This document shows, in pieces, positions 58,301 to 64,000 of a DNA stretch of 64,000 nucleotides. Location: NCBI RefSeq assembly GCF_033568475.1, contig NC_133122.1, forward strand, positions 182,795,449 through 182,859,448, written 5' to 3'. Position 1 is the first letter of the stretch; each line of letters begins with the position of its first letter. The DNA is from Henckelia pumila (Eukaryota > Streptophyta > Magnoliopsida > Lamiales > Gesneriaceae). Under the pieces are notes generated by a model. That model saw only the letters and a list, made by a program, of their open reading frames with translations, was not told the DNA's origin and ran no database searches. A program made the position numbers and the translations under genes.

Positions 58301-61300
58301 TTTGTTCTATCCAAAGAATCCGCACAATTAAAACGTAGTACTCCATTTTGATGCAATCTTAGGCAGAAAGCACCATCATAGTCATCGTTATAAATTATCT
58401 CACCTTTGCAATCTTTAATTCGTTGACGAGATGTCAGATAATCCCCCTCAGAAATACCAATAGAAACAGTAGGGGCCTTAAGAAGATACCAAAGTCCTTC
58501 AATAGTTTGCTGTTCTCCCTTGAGTTTTACACTAGCATGCCAATCATAGTTTATCAAGTGAATTCGAGTATAAGGAAGTGTTCCTATAGAACGAATATAA
58601 TTTAGAGATTCTTCAAAATGTTGGACCAAAATGGATTCAGATTTCCCTTCAGCGTTCCTTAGCAAATTGACACAAACAATTGGAACCAAAGCACTCCTTT
58701 TCTTATATCCACCAACAGCCACATCCAGATTCCGCGAGTCATATTTTAGGGTCAACCTCTGGTAATACTGGGCACTTCCCCTATAAGGATCACGGTCTGA
58801 AACATATATTTCTGCTTCTGCAGCAGTAAGTTTTAACTCTGCACCCCACCAGATAGGGATGGTACCTCTTCGCCAAATGTAAGTGTTGAAAGGAACACTT
58901 TGAGCAGCTCTTTTGGGAATCCAAACAAGTTGTTCACACTCAACTTCATTGCCTGCTCATCGAAATACTAGATGATTGGAAGAGGAAAAGATCCATAAAA
59001 GAAATGGTCACTGACGGATAGACAATACACTATCATCGCATTGAAAATTTGGATGTGATAAGTAAAATGATAATAAGGTGAAAGGATGCTCTTACACTTT
59101 TAAGTGCAAAATGAAACATCAAATTTATCTAGTTGCAACAACATGATGTGATTATCCATAAATATGAAAAGATGTACCAAATTAAGGAGAAACAGATATG
59201 AACAGCGAGATGGGATAATGGAGTGATTAGCTGTTGAATGATATATAATATAGTTTTATGAGATGCAAAACAAAATGGGATAATTAGTTAAATCAGTCGA
59301 TTAGACTACCCTTGCAAAAAAAAAAATTAATATATTTCCCACTTTTATTGTGTCAATTCTTCCCTCTCTCACGCCACTCCCACCATTATTCCAAAGTCCC
59401 AACCACATTTAACCCTCTCTCCCTTCTTAGCTCTCGTCTTAACTTGTCTAAAACTAGCGGGCTTCATTTTCCATATTTCTCATAGTAGAAAAGGATGTGT
59501 AGGTGAGACATCTCCACCAACTCACTTTTCTCATTGTATATACTACTATATAAACTAAAGCGTTTGGGGTCAATAATGACAAAAATTTAGAGTAAGATTT
59601 GAATTGGGGAATGGAAAATTTTGGATGTGCCGAAAAATAAGACAGAGGAGCTTAAAGGAACAAATTAGAAATATATCCGCAAAAGTTGGATCTTGAAAAA
59701 TTATTTTGAACTTGTTTAGAACTATGTTTCAATGAGAATTTGGAGTAATTTGAAGATTTTTTCCTCCTCAGCTACTCAGCAGCATTTGCAACTATTCGTG
59801 GCTCTGCCATCTGAGGAAAATCAAAGTAAAACTTCAGTGGGGACAAAGTGTTGATACACATTTCTCTTCCAACCTTTAATGATTATGACAAAAAAAATAA
59901 CAAGAATACAAGATTTTTTCCAGGAATATATATATCATGCTTGAAAGGGCACTATCCAAAAGAGTAATTAAACATCAACAGTTCAACCTGTAAAAGAAGA
60001 AAGCAGATGCAATACCAAGAAAAGAAATCATAGAAGAATTACCTGTGCTATAACATGAGTTCAAACCCCTTGCTAGGTATCGAGTTCCAGGATGCAACCT
60101 ACTGCGACGAGCAGTGAGTGCAACAACACCCTCTTGCTGACCTAGGCTACCAAAAATCTTGCACTCGGCAAACCCCTGTACATATTCTAAGTACCCTTAG
60201 AAAAGCAGATGATCCAGATTAAAAATACACGTCAGAAACATTATTACTTTCACAATGAAATTAGAATGTAAACTTTCATAAAAGAAAGGCAATCAACCTC
60301 ATATATTACCACAAAAGAAAAGACACCTAGCTATTGAAGTTATATATGACCGAAAAGAGGATATAACTTTTTTTCACAAAAAACGAGTATGCCTTTCTAT
60401 GAAGAACATATACTATTCCTGATTTCTTTTAACAGCACTAAATATTTGAAGAAATACAGATTCCAGAAATTGAAATCTATTTACAAAAAAAAAAAACAAA
60501 GACAGTGCGACATTGCCATCCAGGTTAAACACACTTCTGGAATTAATGGAGCTTAATAGAAATGCCAGCCCACAAACAAGAGAGATACAGAGAGATAGCA
60601 TAAGTCAACACATAGATTCCAAACAAAATAGAGAAATAAAAGCACCACAAACACACACACAAAAATCAAGTATAACTCACTTCATTTTATTTTCAGGAGC
60701 TCTTTTGCTTTCCTAGAGGATTGCTCAAAGAACTAATGCATACAAGCATTTTCGAAACAACTAGTGACTGCTTTAATTTTCGTCCTACAGTCCCCCATCA
60801 TCATAATCGTATCATTTCTATTTAGCTTTTCATTTGTCATCGTTATATTCCTGCTCTTAAGGAATAAAATCATGTTTCAACAGTCACAATAATAATATTA
60901 TTCGGGCAAATAGCATTTAGCACCCCCGTGAAAACACATACAAGGACGAGTTTTAAAAAATAAGGTGTAAACCCCTGCAAATGAGGCATAATTTTTTAAA
61001 ACACAGAGTTGTAAAAGACCTTCAATTTAAATAGGTGTATTATGTTATTTTTTATATTTCACATGGTGATAAATGCAATTTGCCCCATATTATTCTAAAA
61101 TGTGTCCTCTGGCTGCTTCTAGAGGTTCCGTCATCTCTTTTGAAGACAGGATAACATAAAGGCAAATTATGCTGTAGAAATTCATGGATGTACCCTATAA
61201 ATCAATATGCACATGTTTACTAACAGTCAGAGCGCCAAGACAAACAAGTCGAAAATTCAGAATGGTAGTGATACTATACATAAATGCTAAGCAATCAAAA

Positions 61301-63127
61301 ATATATAAAGGAACTATTAGCACTAAAGGTACAAAAATAGACATTGGTACAAGATTCAAGTGTACGTTTTGTTTATGATATTCCGGAAAATATTTGGGGA
61401 AAGGTTTTGAGAATGATTTTGAAAGATAAAAATATACCGGTATATCTTTTAAGCAGATTTTTATCGTGCATTCCAATATTTTTTTAAAAAAAATTGTTTA
61501 TTTAGTATCAATAAATTATTCTAATTGTATGGATGATAATCATGAGTGAAATATCAGATTCAAAATTAAAGCAAACAAGGGAGTAAAATTAAGTGGCAAG
61601 AACAAATAATTATTTCCTATATACATGAGGACATTAAAGTGTCGAATGCCCATAGACAAAAAGAATTCCAAAGAAATGATAAAACTGCATATATCAGTAT
61701 CGAGTTAATCAAAATTCTAAAATTCGCTAGACACTAGTCGGGTGGCAAATTAACACACACACCCCCCATATGTAATCGATTTCTCCCCTTGGTTCGAAAG
61801 CTAGGGCAACTGAAAACCAAAAATTCAAAGATGAAGATGATGTTAGGTGTTAGGGCAAGCCAACAAATGGGTTTTCTTGTTGGATGTTAATTTAGGGCCT
61901 ATAAAACTGGATGTTGCTTAAAGCCCAACACAAAAATATAGGTTTAAAAGTTTTAAAAAACCTTTTAGGTTTTTTTTAATTGGGCATTTAATTTAAAAGC
62001 CAAATTAAAAGCCTTCAGGCGCCCAGGGCCGCCTAGACCGATTAGCTGGCGCCTAGGGCTGCCTAAGGACGCCTAGGCTTGCCGTCTATCACTTTTTCAC
62101 AGCAGCCGGGAGGCACCTAAGGCCGCCTAGGCTGGGCGCCTATCACTTTTTCACTGCAGCCGGGAGGCGCCTAGGCCGATTTTTAGAACACTAAGTTAAA
62201 CTCTCAAAATCAACAATACTTTTAGCCCTTTCACACAAAAACAATTTTTAGGGCCACCGCTTGTGAGATATATAATAAACAAAACCTCTATAGGAAGGAA
62301 ATGCGAACAAGTCAAAAATGTTCAGATTATAACAAATATAAAGCTACACAGTGTGACTAAAACCTGCAGAAGAATGACACAATGTTGTGGAAGCCCAATG
62401 TTTTTGAATGCCATTGAGAACCATTTATTCCAGACGAATTCCTCATCAGGACTCTGCAAGGGCATGCGGCTAGGAAATGGTCGAGTTATATCCCTCGTTT
62501 CACAGAAGTAATGCTTCCCATCAATGTCAGACTCGGTGAGTTCTTGAATATTCTTATTTTCAGTTTTACTCTGTGGTTGAGGGTTTTGAAGAGCAATTTT
62601 AATCCATTGGCTCTCGGTTATTGTGTAAACACATCCACCGCCAGGCAAATTAGGTATGCTGGGAGTCAACCTCGTTGCCACAAGCAGTACTGCAAAGCTA
62701 CCAAGGGCTGCATAGCCTAATATAGCCCGTGCATGGGTTATGCTCTTGCAAAGCCATTTTGAACCATTGGTTAAATAATCTAGTGCTTCCTTTTGAGACA
62801 TGAAAATATCATAACCCTGCTTTGCTGTATAGCGAAAAGCCCCAGTAGTTGGATCAACATAGATCAACTGCGTATCACTCCTGGTAGACAAGCTAACAAT
62901 AATATATACTTCACTAGATTCCAATGTAACAACAAGCACAGATGTATCTCTTAGACAGCCATCTGCAATAGGCATCAGGAAACAACGCAAAAAAAAAACC
63001 ATGATGAATAAATCTGTACTTATTTAAACAGATCACACTGGCTAAGAGATGCATGACATAAGCAAAAGAACATGATCAAATCTGTACTTATTTAAACAGA
63101 TCACACCGGCTCACCAGATGTTTCCAT
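43065..63127 (-). CDS. SAC9: SAC9-type phosphoinositide phosphatase, 13 coding exons, 1637 aa
   Basis: Known role of the family: SAC9 is a plant-specific SAC-domain phosphatase that limits PI(4,5)P2 at the plasma membrane and acts in endocytic trafficking. Coding exons (high to low): 63115-63127, 62364-62962, 60043-60175, 57736-58952, 52491-52598, 52142-52312, 51791-52033, 49300-49725, 46815-47651, 45762-45959, 44414-44869, 44111-44341, 43065-43346. All introns are GT-AG and the phases agree, giving 1637 codons, close to the usual length of about 1630. The catalytic CX5RT motif ([12 protein letters not shown]) has Cys458 and Arg464. A WW domain follows at about 507-544. A Cys cluster lies at 1102-1113 and 1163-1167, and NPF motifs at 870 and 1404. 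The start ATG has a good context (A at -3, G at +4) and an in-frame TAG two codons upstream. I see no disabling change, so the gene appears functional despite LINEs in introns 4 and 7. Confidence 0.93.
43347..44110 (-). other. SAC9 intron 12, short direct repeat
   Basis: 764 bp. ATGAATGAGTATATTAAC and CTGAATGAGTATATTAAC stand close together near 43393 and 43417. No coding sequence. Confidence 0.7.
44111..44341 (-). CDS. SAC9: SAC9 exon 12
   Basis: Residues 1468-1544, [20 protein letters not shown] and [13 protein letters not shown]. Acceptor TTCAG, donor GTATTG. Confidence 0.92.
44414..44869 (-). CDS. SAC9: SAC9 exon 11, second NPF motif
   Basis: Residues 1316-1467. It contains [33 protein letters not shown] (NPF at 1404-1406) and [15 protein letters not shown]. 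Acceptor CCGCAG, donor GTAAGA. Confidence 0.92.
44870..45761 (-). other. SAC9 intron 10, TTTA microsatellite
   Basis: 892 bp. A short TTTA run lies near 45364-45382; nothing else was recognised. Confidence 0.75.
45762..45959 (-). CDS. SAC9: SAC9 exon 10
   Basis: Residues 1250-1315, [17 protein letters not shown] and [13 protein letters not shown]. Acceptor TTGTACAG, donor GTAAGT. Confidence 0.9.
45960..46814 (-). other. SAC9 intron 9, no feature found
   Basis: 855 bp. The 69-codon ORF inside has no recognisable product. Confidence 0.75.
46815..47651 (-). CDS. SAC9: SAC9 exon 9, coiled-coil and Cys cluster
   Basis: Residues 971-1249. An amphipathic stretch ([21 protein letters not shown]) is followed by Cys pairs [12 protein letters not shown] (1102-1113) and CKLCC (1163-1167), consistent with a zinc-binding fold. 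It ends SFLQQ. Acceptor AGCAG, donor GTATTT. Confidence 0.92.
48039..48716. repeat. Four-copy tandem repeat, unit about 175 bp
   Basis: Each unit starts TATCAA, contains a GAAGC or GCAATACAAGCTTC-like block and TAAAGAAAA, then AAAAACACAA, TTCTCTTTTAA, CTTCCACT and GACTATAA. The AAAAACA anchor lies near 48137, 48316, 48492 and 48662, spacing 179, 176 and 170 bp. Copies are clearly diverged from each other. Confidence 0.8.
48806..48869. repeat. 32-bp direct doublet
   Basis: The unit begins GAATCTTTATTTC and ends CTATGAAACTCATTTT. It occurs twice head to tail with one visible C/T difference. Confidence 0.8.
49300..49725 (-). CDS. SAC9: SAC9 exon 8, low-complexity linker with NPF motif
   Basis: Residues 829-970. 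[10 protein letters not shown] is followed by a Ser-rich linker holding NPF (870-872) and a clathrin-box-like LVDLL (894-898). It ends LLAGPHW. Both short motifs also occur in the Arabidopsis protein as I recall it. Confidence 0.9.
50094..51400 (-). mobile_element. 5'-inverted, truncated L1-type LINE in SAC9 intron 7
   Basis: The 3' part (50094-51133) is on the minus strand. It has a poly(A) tail (T run 50094-50104 on the plus strand, after CTTATC) and the zinc-binding C-terminus of ORF2 (50200-51089, including [20 protein letters not shown] and [14 protein letters not shown]). The adjoining part (about 51134-51400) is on the plus strand and encodes an earlier ORF2 segment ([20 protein letters not shown] ... 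FLWDG, then HLVGWDKV after a frameshift). Sequence between the two segments in the intact order is missing. This is the pattern left by twin priming. I could not identify a target duplication. Confidence 0.85.
51791..52033 (-). CDS. SAC9: SAC9 exon 7
   Basis: Residues 748-828, [17 protein letters not shown] and [17 protein letters not shown]. Acceptor GTCCATAG, donor GTATAA, 81 codons in phase 0. Confidence 0.9.
52142..52312 (-). CDS. SAC9: SAC9 exon 6
   Basis: Residues 691-747, [22 protein letters not shown] and STVDVRTG. Two acceptors 12 nt apart are possible (GTATAG and CTTCACAG). The upstream one adds VSSQ and fits the family spacing between W and DxVELF better, so I used it. Confidence 0.88.
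52491..52598 (-). CDS. SAC9: SAC9 exon 5
   Basis: Residues 655-690, [16 protein letters not shown] and FKRKDLIW. Acceptor TTGACAG, donor GTATCT, phase 0 at both ends. Confidence 0.9.
52778..52795. repeat. Poly(T)-ATAAG string repeated at the LINE tail
   Basis: Thirteen T followed by ATAAG occur here and again at 52813-52830, where they form the 3' tail of the LINE. The first copy lies outside the LINE duplication, so it was in the intron before that insertion. Confidence 0.75.
52814..56887 (-). pseudogene. L1-type LINE with ORF2 (EN-RT), near full-length, disrupted
   Basis: The 4.1-kb insert lies on the same strand as SAC9 and is flanked by the perfect 16-bp duplication CTTCCCTCCTACCACT (52798-52813 and 56888-56903). 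A poly(A) tail is at its left end (T run to 52825). Reading from 56846: the tail end of a presumed ORF1, then ORF2 from 56577 with an AP-endonuclease ([31 protein letters not shown]). RT follows at 55323-53956 with motif A DFEKAYD, motif [14 protein letters not shown] and motif C FVDD. The zinc-binding C-terminus is at 53745-52969 ([20 protein letters not shown]). At least four frameshifts or stops (near 56350, 56020, 55625, 55325 and 53950) break ORF2. No RNase H domain is present. The clean duplication points to a fairly recent insertion; most of ORF1 is missing, so it is 5'-truncated. Confidence 0.92.
57736..58952 (-). CDS. SAC9: SAC9 exon 4, catalytic core and WW domain
   Basis: Residues 249-654, the largest exon. 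It has [14 protein letters not shown], then the P-loop [12 protein letters not shown] (Cys458, Arg464), then a WW domain (LPPGWEKR...[16 protein letters not shown], Trp513 and Trp536) placed inside the SAC region, as is known for SAC9. It ends PIH before donor GTATGC. WW domains bind Pro-rich partners. Confidence 0.95.
58953..60042 (-). other. SAC9 intron 3, no feature found
   Basis: 1.09 kb of AT-rich intron. No ORF, repeat or element could be identified. Confidence 0.7.
60043..60175 (-). CDS. SAC9: SAC9 exon 3
   Basis: Residues 205-249 (phase 0 in, phase 1 out). It encodes [16 protein letters not shown] and [18 protein letters not shown], the conserved SAC segment before the central lobe. 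Acceptor TGTACAG, donor GTAATTC. Confidence 0.92.
60176..62363 (-). other. SAC9 intron 2
   Basis: 2.19 kb. Its right part contains a GC-rich repeat (about 61990-62190); the rest is AT-rich and shows no coding potential. Confidence 0.75.
61990..62190. repeat. GC-rich CGCCTAGG-type repeat in intron 2
   Basis: Many GCGCCTAGG and GCCGCCTAGG strings occur in about 200 bp. TATCACTTTTTCAC followed by GCAGCCGGGAGGC is present twice (62087 and 62141, period 54 bp). The type occurs widely in plant genomes as dispersed repeats; I cannot name its family. Confidence 0.65.
62364..62962 (-). CDS. SAC9: SAC9 exon 2, N-terminal SAC region
   Basis: Residues 5-204. The acceptor is CCTATTGCAG and the donor GTTTTAG. 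It encodes the SAC N-lobe, with conserved strings [13 protein letters not shown] and [18 protein letters not shown] longer ORF upstream to 63002 exists but reads intron sequence. Confidence 0.93.
63010..63111. repeat. 34-bp direct repeat in SAC9 intron 1
   Basis: AAATCTGTACTTATTTAAAC... is present at 63010-63043 and 63078-63111 with one difference (CACTGGCT or CACCGGCT). Each copy contains ATCTGT/ACAGAT arms. The second copy ends inside the exon 1 donor region. Confidence 0.85.
63115..63127 (-). CDS. SAC9: SAC9 exon 1 (coding part, 13 nt)
   Basis: It encodes METS plus one base, then the donor GTGAGC. Joining to exon 2 restores the frame as [18 protein letters not shown], which aligns with the SAC9 N-terminus. 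The donor lies in the second copy of a 34-bp direct repeat. Confidence 0.8.
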
Positions 63128-63233
63128 GCTCTATGAGGGCACTGCCTTGAAGTTCTTGAGAGCCCTAAAATTGAAATGATTCAGAAGTCCAGTCGAACAC
63201 GGAATTGGATCCTAAGCCACAGTAGGGGATGCC

Positions 63234-63264
63234 GTGGGGGTAAAACGGCAACGTTTACCCCCAC
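63234..63264. promoter_or_regulatory. Perfect 11-bp inverted repeat upstream of SAC9
   Basis: GTGGGGGTAAA (63234-63244) and TTTACCCCCAC (63254-63264) are separated by nine bases. It lies 107 bp upstream of the SAC9 ATG, so it falls in the promoter or 5' UTR. A role is possible but not shown. Confidence 0.6.
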
Positions 63265-63788
63265 AGCCAAATTTCTAAAAAAAAATTTAATTATATTATT
63301 TATTTTTATTCAAATTTTTGGGATTTTTTTGCAAATTTTTTTTCTCTCTTTTATCTTTTTTATTTATTATACATTTTAAATCATTTTTGTATCTTTTTAT
63401 TTTCTTATATCATTTTATTATGCTTGGAAAAAATAATAAAAATGAAGTACAATATTAAATATATATATAAACATTTAAAAATATCATAAATTATATGTTA
63501 AGTTAAAAAAATCAAATTAAATTGATTTGTTTTCTAAACATTGAAAATTAAATTTATAAAATTAATAATTGAATATTAGATTTTTATCATAATAAAACAT
63601 AGTATAGTTTGACAAATTAAAAATAGAAAAATATTAATATTAAATATTTTAAAGTATAATAACTTATATGTAAAGTTTAAAAAAATCAAAATATAAATTA
63701 TTTATAATCCGTTAATTCAGTTAACTGATTTTTTTTAATGAAAACCAATAACCGAGCTGAATTAATCGAAATTTTTTAGAATTAAAAT
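63265..63788. other. AT-rich SAC9 upstream region
   Basis: More than 80 percent A+T by eye, with long T and A runs. No gene or clear TATA position could be chosen among many AT strings. Confidence 0.5.
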
Positions 63789-64000
63789 CTGTTAGAACCT
63801 AATGGGGGGATTTAGGTTCTATTGACAACTTTAGCAATTTAAAGAGATTATGCAAATACGCAAGCGGAAAACTTAAAGCAATCAAAAATAAATGCGGTAA
63901 ATAAATGCGTAAAGTAAATAAAGCAATAAATGAGATAGGATATGTTTATGGAAGTTCGACGATAAATCGTCTACGTCTCCCCTTCTTGGTTAAGATCGAT
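63789..64000 (+). mobile_element. Probable start of an LTR at the window edge
   Basis: TGTTAGAACCTAATGGGGGG begins with TG and an inverted repeat AACCTAA/TTAGGTT. It is followed by a change to moderate GC and ends GTCTACGTCTCCCC, a string I associate with Copia LTRs. The element runs off the window, so the call is tentative. Confidence 0.35.

Noticed and set aside
62322-63002. 226-codon ORF as the SAC9 first exon with its own ATG at 63002
   Set aside because: Its first 13 codons match intron sequence ending in a good acceptor (CCTATTGCAG), and the last codons run into intron 2; the 13-nt exon 1 with an upstream in-frame stop gives a better N-terminus.

Overview
The window is nuclear DNA of a flowering plant, almost certainly a eudicot. 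The evidence is a 13-exon gene with GT-AG introns encoding a plant-specific SAC9-type phosphoinositide phosphatase, plus plant L1-type LINEs, Athila/Tat-like and Tekay-like Ty3/gypsy LTR elements, a Copia remnant and a hAT-like MITE. The species cannot be named from sequence alone.

Left part (1-39965): a nested block of retrotransposons. I label the LTR elements LR1-LR5. LR1 (minus strand, initiator-Met tRNA primer site) is the outermost host. Its 3' LTR (8525-9349 plus a start at 2665) and its internal region (9350-12055 continuing at 35886-37637) are split by later insertions. LR2 (plus strand, 12061-35880, 5-bp duplication AATAG) sits inside LR1. LR3 (minus, 12445-20484, duplication CTGGA) sits inside the 5' LTR of LR2. 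LR4 (minus, 22551-32870, duplication GATGT) sits inside the body of LR2 and has two 3495-bp LTRs that are almost identical. LR5 (minus, up to 8524) is a sister of LR3 inside the LR1 LTR and has lost its left end. LTR divergence (LR2 > LR3 > LR4) agrees with the nesting order. None of the five carries a reverse transcriptase or integrase. LR3 and LR5 carry only gag plus protease, and both stop at the same place after the protease. A Copia pol fragment (1-1240) and an RNase H-type LINE fragment (37686-39965) flank the block.

Middle (39966-43064): AT-rich intergenic DNA with one hAT-like MITE (41830-42310) and a GA microsatellite.

Right part (43065-63127, minus strand): one apparently intact gene, a SAC9 orthologue. 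I reconstructed it as 13 coding exons giving 1637 codons with consistent phase at every junction. It has the SAC catalytic CX5RT motif, a WW domain, a Cys-rich zinc-finger-like cluster and two NPF tripeptides. Its introns hold a 4.1-kb LINE with a perfect 16-bp target duplication (intron 4), a 5'-inverted LINE fragment (intron 7), a four-copy repeat of about 175 bp (intron 8) and a GC-rich repeat (intron 2). The gene is the only convincing cellular gene in the window. Upstream of it are a strong hairpin, AT-rich DNA and the likely start of another LTR at the right edge.
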